DNA of 64,000 nt from Ornithobacterium rhinotracheale DSM 15997 (GCF_000265465.1 NC_018016.1:1602001-1666000); one strand, 5' to 3'; shown: positions 42,068-49,882, numbered from the stretch's first letter. Numbers and translations: made by a program. The notes: generated by a model from the letters alone, not told the origin.

Positions 42068-43194
42068 TGTCAAATCACGGGAAATCGGTATTTTATCATT
42101 CCATTCAAAAACTAAAAAAAAATGCACTGGCAATCGCAGCCTTGGTCGTTATCGTCCTAGCTGCCATTGCCAGCGTGTTTTGTTATGTGCTAGCAACAGA
42201 TTATACCAAAGATGCAGCACTGCAGCAAGTAGTGCTTAAATATAAGCCCATAGGCTATAAGCAATTAATGTTAAAAGTTCCGTTGAGCGATTATACACCA
42301 GGCAGAACATTCAGCGATTATTTTTTGGGAAAAAAACAGGATTTTGAGGAAATTCCAATCACGCAATACCAAATTAAGGGAGAGCAAATCATTTATATAC
42401 CTTATATAGGAGATGGATTGCAAGCTGAGCCCAAAGAAAAAGACTTAAAAATCTGGACAGAGAAAAATATTAAATTAGAAGATATAACTAAAGACTTTAT
42501 TTATACCCAAAAATTCTATCTCGGCACCGATAGTTTTGGGCGGGATTTTTATTCAAGACTTTTGGTCGGGACTAGAATATCGTTTTTCATAGGTTTTATT
42601 GCCGTAGCAATTTCTTTGCTTGTAGGAATTGTGCTGGGGGCACTAGGAGGCTACTATGGTGGGAAAACAGATGCGGCAATTATGTGGCTCATCAATGTTG
42701 TGTGGTCGATCCCTACGCTTTTGCTCGTGATGGCGATCACTTTGGCGATAGGAAAAGGGTTTTGGCAGATTTTTATTGCCGTGGGGCTCACCATGTGGGT
42801 AGAAGTAGCGAGAGTCGTTCGTGGGCAATTTCTAAGCTTTAGAAAGAAGGAATTTGTGGAAGCTGCACAAAGTTTAGGCATGAGCAATGCCCGAATTATG
42901 TTTAAAGAAATCTTGCCTAATGTTGTGGCGCCAGTGATTGTAATCTCTGCGGCTAATTTTGCTGCCGCTATTTTGGTAGAAAGTGGACTAAGTTTTTTAG
43001 GTATCGGAGCTCAGCCGCCAACACCTAGCTGGGGGAATATAATTAAAGAAAATTATACACATATTTTGCTGGGAATGCAGTATTTAGCATTCTTGCCAGG
43101 GCTGTGTATTCTATTGCTTGTGCTCGCGTTTAATGTCTTTGGGAATTCGCTGAGAGATGCATTAGATGTAAAAAATGCTAGATTCAAGCACTAA
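42067..43194 (+). CDS. DppC-type ABC transporter permease, C-terminus altered by prophage insertion
   Basis: 375 residues with six membrane segments and the permease EAA loop (EAAQSLGMSNARIMFKEILP). Typical of dipeptide/oligopeptide importers (DppC/OppC); no partner subunits are nearby. The last residues after LRDALDVK (NARFKH) and the stop come from DNA that is also found at the left end of the second element, where another gene also ends in NARF. So the native C-terminus seems to have been replaced by a few element-encoded residues. The core is intact and probably functional. Confidence 0.85.
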   Translation: MSNHGKSVFYHSIQKLKKNALAIAALVVIVLAAIASVFCYVLATDYTKDAALQQVVLKYKPIGYKQLMLKVPLSDYTPGRTFSDYFLGKKQDFEEIPITQYQIKGEQIIYIPYIGDGLQAEPKEKDLKIWTEKNIKLEDITKDFIYTQKFYLGTDSFGRDFYSRLLVGTRISFFIGFIAVAISLLVGIVLGALGGYYGGKTDAAIMWLINVVWSIPTLLLVMAITLAIGKGFWQIFIAVGLTMWVEVARVVRGQFLSFRKKEFVEAAQSLGMSNARIMFKEILPNVVAPVIVISAANFAAAILVESGLSFLGIGAQPPTPSWGNIIKENYTHILLGMQYLAFLPGLCILLLVLAFNVFGNSLRDALDVKNARFKH

Positions 43195-43201
43195 ATGCAA
43201 C
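43178..43201 (+). repeat. Left terminal inverted repeat of element 1
   Basis: CTAgATTCAAgcactAAATGCAAC; capitals match the reverse complement of the right end at 51591-51614. The four bases AATG before it are shared with element 2, so the exact boundary could be at 43174. Confidence 0.7.
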
Positions 43202-44158
43202 ATTTTCCACAAATGTATAAAAAACATCACGAGGCTTGCAAAACTTTAACACTTTAAACGGTCTATCGTTTATCTCTTTTTGCACCGATTTCAGATTATT
43301 AGCGGTACTTTTTGTAATTGCCGAACCTTTTTTTACATATTGTCTAACAAGTTTGTTCATATGCTCAATTTGTCCCTTTTGCCAACTAGAGTATGGATTT
43401 GTAAAATAAATCTTTGATTGCAATTTCTTTGCCACTATCTCATGATTTGAAAACTCTAAACCATTATCCACGGTTATTGATTTGACCACTTTTTTATAAG
43501 GAAGTAACACATCAATAATAGCACGAGCGACCACATCAGCTGTTTTATTTGGTATATACTTTACAAACAAAAACCTTGATACTCTTTCCGTAAGTGTCAG
43601 CAAATAACCCTTATGATTTTTGCCCTCTACTAAATCACCCTCCCAGTGTCCGAACTCCTTACGCTCATTCACAACCTGCGGGCGTTCTTCTATACTAGTG
43701 CGGTTCTTTATCTTTCCAACAATTTTAGAAACCTGTGCCTTTCTCTTTTTCAAAGCGTGCCTGCAATATTTATATAATTTACCACCTTTCAATTTATCAG
43801 CCCTTATATATTGGTAAATTCTTTCCACTGAAACCATAGCAAACCCCATTTTTTTGCAATACCCCACAATCTGCAGGGGCGAATATCTTTTATACAAAAA
43901 TTGTCTTACTCTTTTCTCAATGTCTTTTGTAAAGCGTCTATAACGCAAAAAACGCTCTTTCTTTTCAGAATAGAGCGTCTGTGCAGTCTTTGCTTTATAC
44001 TTTCCTTTCTTCGTTCGGTTCCTCCTCACTTCACGGCTTATCGTAGATTTATCCCTTTTCAGTTCACGGGCTATTTTAGAGATAGACCAACCAGCCGTTA
44101 AATACGCCTCTATTTTAGCCCTTTCACACAAATCTAAATGTTTAAATCTCCGTGCCAT
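43184..44158 (-). CDS. IS30-family DDE transposase of element 1
   Basis: 324 residues. N-terminal HTH (SISKIARELKRDKSTISREV, about 25-44), and the catalytic triad Asp175 (HWEGDLVEG), Asp231 (TVDNGLEF) and Glu265 (KGQIEHMNKL). Start taken at the ATG 44158, which overlaps the stop of the exported-protein gene (TGATG) and matches the start in element 2; a GTG one codon earlier is possible. The stop falls inside the left inverted repeat. It is the last gene of the phage block, so it most likely acts as the phage integrase. IS30-type transposases in ssDNA phage are known from Spiroplasma plectroviruses. Confidence 0.92.
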   Translation of the reverse strand: MARRFKHLDLCERAKIEAYLTAGWSISKIARELKRDKSTISREVRRNRTKKGKYKAKTAQTLYSEKKERFLRYRRFTKDIEKRVRQFLYKRYSPLQIVGYCKKMGFAMVSVERIYQYIRADKLKGGKLYKYCRHALKKRKAQVSKIVGKIKNRTSIEERPQVVNERKEFGHWEGDLVEGKNHKGYLLTLTERVSRFLFVKYIPNKTADVVARAIIDVLLPYKKVVKSITVDNGLEFSNHEIVAKKLQSKIYFTNPYSSWQKGQIEHMNKLVRQYVKKGSAITKSTANNLKSVQKEINDRPFKVLKFCKPRDVFYTFVENVAFSA

Positions 44159-44481
44159 CACTCACCATTTATTAATCTACTTATCTTCAAACCATATCCA
44201 TAAACCTCACCCTTCGTACAAAAATCATCATAAAGTGGATTAATAAAAAAATCAAAATAAGCAATCAAATGCCCTTTATTCTTAAAAAGTTTCTCATCTA
44301 AAGAATTAGATAAATTCAAAATATCATCACAATTACTTATATATTCTTTTAACTCTTTTTCAATGTACTTAATCTGTTTTTCAGTGTAGTACTTTCTTAT
44401 TTCTTTTTTTGCCTCCTTGCTTTGTGCATATCCAGCGGTTACGGCTAAACATAATCCAAATGATAGTAATATTTTTTTCAT
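44158..44481 (-). CDS. Small exported protein of element 1
   Basis: 107 residues with a signal peptide (MKKILLSFGLCLAVTAGYA/QS). The next 25 residues (KEIRKYYTEKQIKYIEKELK) are nearly the same in element 2, then the two proteins diverge completely. It overlaps the transposase start. Possibly a superinfection or envelope protein; function unknown. Confidence 0.7.
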   Translation of the reverse strand: MKKILLSFGLCLAVTAGYAQSKEAKKEIRKYYTEKQIKYIEKELKEYISNCDDILNLSNSLDEKLFKNKGHLIAYFDFFINPLYDDFCTKGEVYGYGLKISRLINGE

Positions 44482-44550
44482 GATTTTAAGTGATTTTTAA
44501 ATATGTTAATACCATTATCAAAACAAATGCCAAATAGTGCAAAGCAAAAA

Positions 44551-44591
44551 GATAAAAAAAAAAGAAACCACACCAACAAAGGTGCAGTCTC
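44551..44591 (-). terminator. Terminator inside element 1, between structural genes and the integration module
   Basis: On the minus strand GAGACTGCACC pairs with GGTGTGGTTTC (11 pairs, three of them G-U) around TTTGTT, then a run of ten T. The same hairpin is kept in element 2 at 60308-60348. It would end most transcription before the exported protein and transposase. Confidence 0.75.
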
Positions 44592-44619
44592 TTTCTAATG
44601 AGAAACAAACTATGAAAAA

Positions 44620-44829
44620 TTAATCTAAAAATCTTGGTATATAGTTTCCATTGTAGAAGCGTCTTAAATACTCCCCAGTCCTACGGTCATACACATTAAA
44701 ATATTTCCAATCTCTAAACTTGGAACTATCAAGCCACTGGCTAAACTTATACAAATCATGCACATATTGCATTTTGAATACCCCGAATGATCCGAAAACT
44801 ATACAGCTATAATCGTTCTTATGGCTCAT
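44620..44829 (-). CDS. 69-residue unknown protein of element 1
   Basis: Aromatic-rich and basic (YKFSQWLDSSKFRDWKYFNV, then YDRRTGEYLRRFYNG). No signal or membrane segment. The start overlaps the stop of the 161-residue gene (TAATG). Differs from the element 2 copy only in the last residue. Confidence 0.65.
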   Translation of the reverse strand: MSHKNDYSCIVFGSFGVFKMQYVHDLYKFSQWLDSSKFRDWKYFNVYDRRTGEYLRRFYNGNYIPRFLD

Positions 44830-45314
44830 TATTCAATGCCCCTTATTTCTTCATCTCCATTATATAAAACAAATGGTCCTGATCCTTTATAATCAAATTC
44901 CTGTCCAGATTCTAATTGGCATACTTCATTACTGTACGGATCTGGTACATCTAAATAAACTCCAACAAATTTACTAGTACTATTTCTAAAGTGATATCCG
45001 TTTTTATTCTTCGTTACAACAAAACCATCATAAAAAGTTCCAACATTATAACTTAACAAAATCGCTGAATTTGAATCATATCCATCTATAAAATTTGGTA
45101 AATCTTTCACAGGTTCTCCGTCCAATGGTATCAACCTTTTATAAATAACATAATCAGACTTGTCAATCAAATAACGCTTAAATGCATTAGCGGTATAAAA
45201 ATATGGACCTACTTGATAATAACAATTATCCGATAAATCAATTGTAGAAACCTCTCGACACAAAAGCTCACTCCTAAACTTTCTATTATCAATAACTATC
45301 ACACAATCACTCAT
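44829..45314 (-). CDS. 161-residue unknown protein of element 1
   Basis: Acidic, aromatic-rich, predicted mainly beta (GYDSNSAILLSYNVGTFYDG, YHFRNSTSKFVGVYLD). No export signal. Tightly coupled between the 57- and 69-residue genes. One substitution (Asp to His in KSDYV) from the element 2 copy. A virion surface or receptor-binding role is possible but not shown. Confidence 0.65.
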   Translation of the reverse strand: MSDCVIVIDNRKFRSELLCREVSTIDLSDNCYYQVGPYFYTANAFKRYLIDKSDYVIYKRLIPLDGEPVKDLPNFIDGYDSNSAILLSYNVGTFYDGFVVTKNKNGYHFRNSTSKFVGVYLDVPDPYSNEVCQLESGQEFDYKGSGPFVLYNGDEEIRGIE

Positions 45315-45480
45315 CTTTTTTATCTTTTAAATCTTTAATTTTCTTTTTTGCAAAGCTATACGCAAAATCAAGCACAATAGCCAATAAACTTGCTAGAAGC
45401 GGTTTTAGCTCATCAAACGAAACCGCCCCCGTAAATCCTAATATACTATAAATCTTTGTCCTATCTACAAAATTTGTCAT
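45307..45480 (-). CDS. 57-residue membrane protein of element 1 (holin-like size)
   Basis: Begins MTNFVDRTKIYSILGF, has one hydrophobic helix (LLASLLAIVLDFAYSF) and a lysine/aspartate-rich tail (KKKIKDLKDKKDE). The stop overlaps the next gene's start (GATGAGTGA). A single hydrophobic helix plus charged tail next to a lysin region would suit a holin or minor virion membrane protein. Confidence 0.65.
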   Translation of the reverse strand: MTNFVDRTKIYSILGFTGAVSFDELKPLLASLLAIVLDFAYSFAKKKIKDLKDKKDE

Positions 45481-45497
45481 ATCTCTTTATTTTTTGT

Positions 45498-46235
45498 TTA
45501 ACTCAATTGTTCAAAACCCCCATTACTATCAAGCTGAATATTTGAAACCTGCGCCTTTACATATCCCAACAAATCTATATAATGCCCATGCTCAACAAGA
45601 TATTCTTTTTCCCCATCATTATAACTCTGAATTACACGTGTAGTTTCACCATATAAATTTAATACCCTGCAATGCCCAGTTGATGGCATTCTAAATAGAG
45701 CAAGTCCACCCATGCCAGTTATTTTAACTTTCTCGGGCTCCTCACAATCATAATGAAATTTTACAGGAACTTCACTTATTTGGTTGCAATTATTTTTCTT
45801 CTCAAGCAACTTCTTTCTAATTTCTTCTTGTTCTTTACGCTTTCTTTCTTCCTGCTCCCTTCTCTTTTCTTCCTCACATTCAGAACAAAAATCATTTGCC
45901 TGCTCCTCCTGCAGTTTTTTAACCACATCACTTTTTACTGGTATTTTTCCCTTCTGTTTTTCTGATTGCATCATATCATCAACTTTTTGACTAAATGCTT
46001 TTTCATTTCTCACTGCAGAACCGCCTTTTGCAAAAACCTTATCAAACTTTGGTTTTTCTACTTTGGGCAAACTCACAGGTTCCTTGAATTTATTTGTATC
46101 CAGTGGCAACAAGGAATTATCTCCTGTGCTTACTTTCTCCTTTATACTCGTCTTTTTGGTCAATCTAAATAATAGATAGATTATTAAAAAGATGAATAAC
46201 CAAAACTTAATTTTTCTTTTTTCTCGCTGTGTCAT
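45498..46235 (-). CDS. 245-residue membrane-anchored coiled-coil protein of element 1
   Basis: An N-terminal membrane helix (KFWLFIFLIIYLLFRL, about 9-24), then a Pro/Lys-rich linker, a highly charged helix (CSECEEEKRREQEERKRKEQ, about 118-150) and a C-terminal beta domain (KVKITGMGGLALFRMPSTG onward). The layout, anchor-stalk-globular head, would fit a spike or a periplasm-spanning virion protein. Identical at the protein level to the element 2 copy. Confidence 0.7.
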   Translation of the reverse strand: MTQREKRKIKFWLFIFLIIYLLFRLTKKTSIKEKVSTGDNSLLPLDTNKFKEPVSLPKVEKPKFDKVFAKGGSAVRNEKAFSQKVDDMMQSEKQKGKIPVKSDVVKKLQEEQANDFCSECEEEKRREQEERKRKEQEEIRKKLLEKKNNCNQISEVPVKFHYDCEEPEKVKITGMGGLALFRMPSTGHCRVLNLYGETTRVIQSYNDGEKEYLVEHGHYIDLLGYVKAQVSNIQLDSNGGFEQLS

Positions 46236-46238
46236 AAC

Positions 46239-47126
46239 CTATTTTTTTAAATAAGAATTAAAAACATTTTCAAACTTTTGAGCATAAGAGGCTATATCTT
46301 TTGCTCTATCTGTAGAATTAACAACCCTTCTTGCATTGTAATAATCTGTTTTATTTTCATTACAATAAAGCTTTAAAGAAACACCCGTTAAATTATTAGG
46401 TTTATCAGCCATCATCATTTTTATGGTCATTAAAGCATTTAAACGCTTATCATTTACTATTAAATCTGGATTTGACAAAACATCTACACCAGAAAACTCT
46501 TTAAACTTAGTATATAAATGCCTACCAGTCCACTGGCAATATCCACGACCAAAAAAACGAGCTCCATCACCTTTATATTTATTACTTAAATTCTTTCTTC
46601 TACTAGCTGGATTATAACACCAAGATTGTACGCCATACTTCCACTCCATGTACACAGCCTTTTCAGCACTAACACCAAATGTATCTGCAATCTTCAAAAA
46701 CTCGTTAAACTCCCTTAATTTATCCCCTTTAAGCGTTTTCTTCAAAACAGAAATTTTATCATTATAACGCTCACGCAATAAACTAAATTGACCCATTTCA
46801 TGATATGCTGTAGCCATTATATAAGATGCTTGATTTATCAACAAATCACCACTTTTAATTTGATTTATTAATATATCAAACAAAGTATAACCCCAATCAG
46901 CATATGAATTATATCCTTTGGCAAATCTCAATCCATTAGGTACTAAAAGCATAGATAAAACACTTTTAGTCTCACTCTCTGTATTTGGAATATCAACGCC
47001 CACTAGTTCCAATTCTCCAAACTCAACTTTAGACTTTGGTTTTGATATTTTATAAGCCCACCAACTTCCAGCTAGCAGGGCAATTGCTTGTAAATATGTC
47101 ATTTTTTTATCTCTATTTTTTCTCAT
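46239..47126 (-). CDS. Membrane-anchored GH19-like lysin of element 1
   Basis: 295 residues. N-terminal hydrophobic helix (TYLQAIALLAGSWWAYKI, about 9-26) then a GH19 chitinase/lysozyme-like domain: catalytic region MATAYHEMGQFSLLRERYN (about 95-113) and the substrate-cleft motif GRGYCQWTGRHLY. It likely cuts peptidoglycan during entry or exit. A membrane anchor instead of a cleavable signal fits a virion-associated enzyme of a membrane-containing phage. The start overlaps the upstream stop (TAATG). Only the first 45 or so residues match the element 2 lysin. Confidence 0.8.
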   Translation of the reverse strand: MRKNRDKKMTYLQAIALLAGSWWAYKISKPKSKVEFGELELVGVDIPNTESETKSVLSMLLVPNGLRFAKGYNSYADWGYTLFDILINQIKSGDLLINQASYIMATAYHEMGQFSLLRERYNDKISVLKKTLKGDKLREFNEFLKIADTFGVSAEKAVYMEWKYGVQSWCYNPASRRKNLSNKYKGDGARFFGRGYCQWTGRHLYTKFKEFSGVDVLSNPDLIVNDKRLNALMTIKMMMADKPNNLTGVSLKLYCNENKTDYYNARRVVNSTDRAKDIASYAQKFENVFNSYLKK

Positions 47127-47497
47127 TAATGTTGGTATCTATTTTCTTTTTGCAAATCGTATTTTTCCAATAACTTTTGTTGTTCTTGAAAAAATCTCCC
47201 CACAAAACTTCCTAAATTCTTGTTTTCATTTCTTAACTGCTTTACCTGCTCATTACTTAGCTTTGGATAACTTCCAAAAAAGAACCATTTAGCACGCACC
47301 GCCCAATAATCTAAATAAATACGAAATTGCTCTTTAGATGTCTTTTGTCTAAAAGCCTCCGAAATTTTATCAGGTATGCCGTCTTTGCCCAAAAGCACAG
47401 TCTTTTGAAATCCCTTAAATGCCATCCATATGATTAAAGCTACCAGAGCAACCCCCAATAGCTTTAATACATTTGTTAAATCACTCAAAAACTTCAT
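47126..47497 (-). CDS. 123-residue membrane protein of element 1
   Basis: One hydrophobic helix near the N-terminus (LLGVALVALIIWMAFKGF, about 13-30), then a basic, helical domain. The first seven residues (MKFLSDL) and general layout match the 157-residue protein of element 2; the remainder differs. Unknown; probably a virion membrane protein. Confidence 0.65.
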   Translation of the reverse strand: MKFLSDLTNVLKLLGVALVALIIWMAFKGFQKTVLLGKDGIPDKISEAFRQKTSKEQFRIYLDYWAVRAKWFFFGSYPKLSNEQVKQLRNENKNLGSFVGRFFQEQQKLLEKYDLQKENRYQH

Positions 47498-47595
47498 TAC
47501 TTAAATGTTTCTTTTATTTGGTCCTTTAAGACATCAGAAAGCATAATCATTCCAATGTATATAACCGCCATTACAACACTACTTAACATCCTCAT
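47497..47595 (-). CDS. 32-residue single-helix membrane protein of element 1
   Basis: MRMLSSVVMAVIYIGMIMLS followed by DVLKDQIKETFK. Small, but supported: element 2 has a matching 35-residue protein with the same YIGMIMLSDVLKD core, and stop/start overlap (TAATG) joins it to the next gene. Size and shape recall minor coat proteins of small phages. Confidence 0.7.
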   Translation of the reverse strand: MRMLSSVVMAVIYIGMIMLSDVLKDQIKETFK

Positions 47596-47609
47596 CTCAA
47601 CAAATCAAA

Positions 47610-47798
47610 TTACCACAAATGCTCCTTATCTGGATCCTCATTCTGAAGATACTCAGGTTCATTACCCTCCACATCATCAAAGAGTGTATCTATCTCTTTT
47701 TTTGCCTCGTGCGCATGATGCAAACATATTTTTGCACATTGTACATACTTCAATAACAACGGCAATGATTTAAATAATCCTTTCAATTGTTTAAACAT
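47610..47798 (-). CDS. 62-residue protein of element 1
   Basis: N-terminal amphipathic/hydrophobic helix (FKQLKGLFKSLPLLLKYVQC), a Cys/His-containing segment (CAKICLHHAHEAKK) and an acidic tail. Intact here. The element 2 homologue is broken by a one-base loss in the A run after HHAYEAKK. Function unknown. Confidence 0.65.
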   Translation of the reverse strand: MFKQLKGLFKSLPLLLKYVQCAKICLHHAHEAKKEIDTLFDDVEGNEPEYLQNEDPDKEHLW

Positions 47799-47801
47799 AA
47801 C

Positions 47802-48038
47802 TTATCTAGTTTTAATTTGTCCGAAATATCCACCATTAGGTGCTTTAGTTGAAATTACCATTCCCAGCTTTTGCAAATACACTTTTCCAGTATTCACATT
47901 GAAACTTGCTATTTCTAAAACCTTTGCGCCAGTCTTTTTATAGAAAGCCTCAAACATCATAGTTATAAATCTATTTCCAGTGTTTGGAGACTCTGAACGC
48001 ACACTCTTAGAGTTTTCAAATGCTTTAACAGTTATCAT
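47802..48038 (-). CDS. Second half of a frameshifted element 1 gene (78 residues)
   Basis: In element 2 the matching sequence continues in one frame from the N-terminal Asn/Gly/Tyr-rich part to the same end (GYFGQIKTR). Here an A5 run (A6 in element 2) near 48115-48119 shifts the frame, and this half begins at an internal Met that overlaps the stop of the first half (TATGATAA), so re-initiation is possible. Basic, with strands such as KVLEIASFNVNTGKVYLQK. Function unknown. Confidence 0.7.
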   Translation of the reverse strand: MITVKAFENSKSVRSESPNTGNRFITMMFEAFYKKTGAKVLEIASFNVNTGKVYLQKLGMVISTKAPNGGYFGQIKTR

Positions 48039-48220
48039 ACCTCTTTGCTTTGAATAATTCCAAGCCGTAACATAAAACCTTCCATTCTTGGATTGTCCAG
48101 CTTTAGCCCCAGAATGTTTTTAGGTTGTCTCTGATTATTATAACCTCGGTCATAACCTCGGTTAAAATTAGGGTTGGGATTTCCACCCCAACCATTACTA
48201 TATCCATTATTATACGCCAT
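48035..48220 (-). pseudogene. First half of the frameshifted element 1 gene (61 residues)
   Basis: Starts with a low-complexity Asn/Gly/Tyr-rich segment (MAYNNGYSNGWGGNPNPNFN). After QPK the frame differs from element 2, so the last 26 or so residues are out-of-frame translation. The intact gene would encode about 139 residues. Either a broken gene or one expressed through slippage. Confidence 0.65.
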
Positions 48221-48243
48221 TTCTATACTTTTTTAGTTAATAA

Positions 48244-48408
48244 TTACCAGCCTCTTCTTTTTCCTTTGATTTTAATCCAGCCCATGTACACGGATAAAAT
48301 CACTGCTCCCAATCCTAAAACCAAAAAGGTCGCAATACTTGTCCCTGCACCATTACCACTTAATGGCTTTAGTAAAAAACTATCAACTTTTGTTATTAAT
48401 TCTTTCAT
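48244..48408 (-). CDS. 54-residue coat-like membrane protein of element 1
   Basis: MKELITKVDSFLLKPLSGNG, then one hydrophobic helix (SIATFLVLGLGAVILSVYMG, about 24-43) and a short basic end (WIKIKGKRRGW). A polar/amphipathic front, one membrane helix and a basic C-terminus is the architecture of filamentous-phage major coat proteins, and also of small membrane proteins in lipid-containing phages. Lies between the 255-residue and split genes. Confidence 0.7.
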   Translation of the reverse strand: MKELITKVDSFLLKPLSGNGAGTSIATFLVLGLGAVILSVYMGWIKIKGKRRGW

Positions 48409-48428
48409 CTTTATTTTGTTTTTAAATG

Positions 48429-49196
48429 TTATTTTTTCTTTGTTAATAAATAAATCAATGCCCCTCCTAGTAATAAATACAAAATGTTATTGTCATTTCG
48501 CCCAACATGTCCAGTAGCTTTTCCATATACCTCCCCGTCTGTTACCGCAGGATACGCACCTTCTGTAGGCATTCCTGTTTTAAGTGTTTGATCCTTACTA
48601 GGTCTGTAATCCGATGAACCTGCTTGGCTATCTGCTTGTCTTTCAGCATCTGTTTTTTCTCTAAAGAATGGCACGCGCAAAACTTCCTTACTCACGGCAT
48701 CCCCTCTTGAAGTGTCACGGAATGGGAAATTTAAGTTTACATCAGTTCCTTTTGGATATTCTTTATCACCAACATAGGCAAACTTAGTCTGATACTCCTT
48801 AAGCAATCTCCCGTAAGCCTCAGTTATCATAGCCGCCAATGCTTCAGTTCCTTTTCTCGTACAATCCTTTCCCCATGGAAAACCAGAAGCGCAGACTTTT
48901 AAATAAAGTAACGCCTTATTAAAATTGTCAGCACTGGCTACCTTAGTAAACCCAGATTGTTCAATAATCCATTCAACGATTGTGGTTCCTTCTTTCATCG
49001 CTCTACTAGGCGACCAGCTCGAGCCCCAACAATGCAAATCAAAGCCGTTTGCCAAAACGCTATCTAACCCCCCAGTTATCTTACTTAATACACCGCCTAC
49101 TATCTTTCCTCCAAATTGACCAAGAGAGGAGCCGGAGGCGTTACCGCCCCCCACACTTCCAATTAAACTACTTACCGCTGTTACTGCTCCAATCAT
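48429..49196 (-). CDS. 255-residue protein of element 1 with C-terminal membrane tail
   Basis: A Gly/Ser/Val-rich hydrophobic start (MIGAVTAVSSLIGSVGGG), a central domain with several Cys and Trp (HCWGSSWSP, CASGFPWGKDC), an unstructured segment, then a C-terminal membrane helix (NILYLLLGGALIYLLTKKK). The N-terminus has the composition of microvirus DNA-pilot proteins. Lies 7 bases after the candidate capsid gene. Probably a virion vertex, pilot or membrane protein. Confidence 0.65.
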   Translation of the reverse strand: MIGAVTAVSSLIGSVGGGNASGSSLGQFGGKIVGGVLSKITGGLDSVLANGFDLHCWGSSWSPSRAMKEGTTIVEWIIEQSGFTKVASADNFNKALLYLKVCASGFPWGKDCTRKGTEALAAMITEAYGRLLKEYQTKFAYVGDKEYPKGTDVNLNFPFRDTSRGDAVSKEVLRVPFFREKTDAERQADSQAGSSDYRPSKDQTLKTGMPTEGAYPAVTDGEVYGKATGHVGRNDNNILYLLLGGALIYLLTKKK

Positions 49197-49203
49197 TTCA
49201 ATA

Positions 49204-49854
49204 TTATTTTGCGTCTAACAAATAGAATGTAAATTCTTCTCCTACATTTTTATACACTGCTAAGGTGTATAAGCCTGTTAAATCCAATGCAGGTAATTTC
49301 GATAACTCATCAATCCTTGCATTTTTTGCATAATCAAGTTGTAGTTGCGAAATCCTTGTTTTGCCCTGTGCATTGATAACTTGCAATTCATTTGGTGTCT
49401 TTTCAGCTACCAAATAATCAAATGCTAATACATCAACATCCTTTACAGATATATTTTGGTCAAGCTTCACTTGTTGCACATAAATAGGCTCTGCACTTCC
49501 AATAGCCTCAAATGTTTCTGCAGTTACATTCTGTGCTTGTCCACCCGATACATGGAACTCAATGTAAGTTTTGTCACCTAATGGCAAACTTCCAGATTTA
49601 GAAAAAGGAATTACCGCTACTTTGTCGCTACCAATTGTTGTTTGCAATTTAACAAAATGAACGCCCAACAATTCTGTAAATAGCTTAACGCTCATCTTTG
49701 GCACCAAAACCTTTTTAGTAAAGGTTTCATCTACTAGGTAAGACTCAATTTGCACCTGTCCGAAATCGGTACTTGAATTACCTTTTAAAATCAAACCCGC
49801 TGCACTTTCCTTAACTTCCAGCACCTCGGTTGCTTTTGCTAATGTTACTCTCAT
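49204..49854 (-). CDS. Candidate major capsid protein of element 1
   Basis: 216 residues, predicted almost all beta strand (KVLVPKMSVKLFTELLG, VAVIPFSKSGSLPLGDKTYI, VDVLAFDYLVAEK). No signal or membrane segment. It is the first gene after the best promoter of the element and the longest soluble non-enzymatic protein. This fits a jelly-roll capsid protein, but at 216 residues it is shorter than known double-jelly-roll proteins (PM2 P2 is about 270). The assignment is inference; no motif proves it. Confidence 0.5.
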   Translation of the reverse strand: MRVTLAKATEVLEVKESAAGLILKGNSSTDFGQVQIESYLVDETFTKKVLVPKMSVKLFTELLGVHFVKLQTTIGSDKVAVIPFSKSGSLPLGDKTYIEFHVSGGQAQNVTAETFEAIGSAEPIYVQQVKLDQNISVKDVDVLAFDYLVAEKTPNELQVINAQGKTRISQLQLDYAKNARIDELSKLPALDLTGLYTLAVYKNVGEEFTFYLLDAK

Positions 49855-49882
49855 TTTTATATCTTATTTTAAATTTCTGAAA

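Noticed and set aside
43184-44158. Stand-alone IS30 insertion sequence
   Set aside because: No matching inverted repeat lies upstream of the transposase near 44,160; the partner repeat is at 51,591-51,614, and the gene overlaps a phage gene in both elements.
45753-46172. Plus-strand frames of about 70 codons inside the 245-residue gene, repeated in element 2
   Set aside because: They are duplicated only because the underlying block is near-identical; composition is Phe/Leu-rich antisense of a charged coiled coil.
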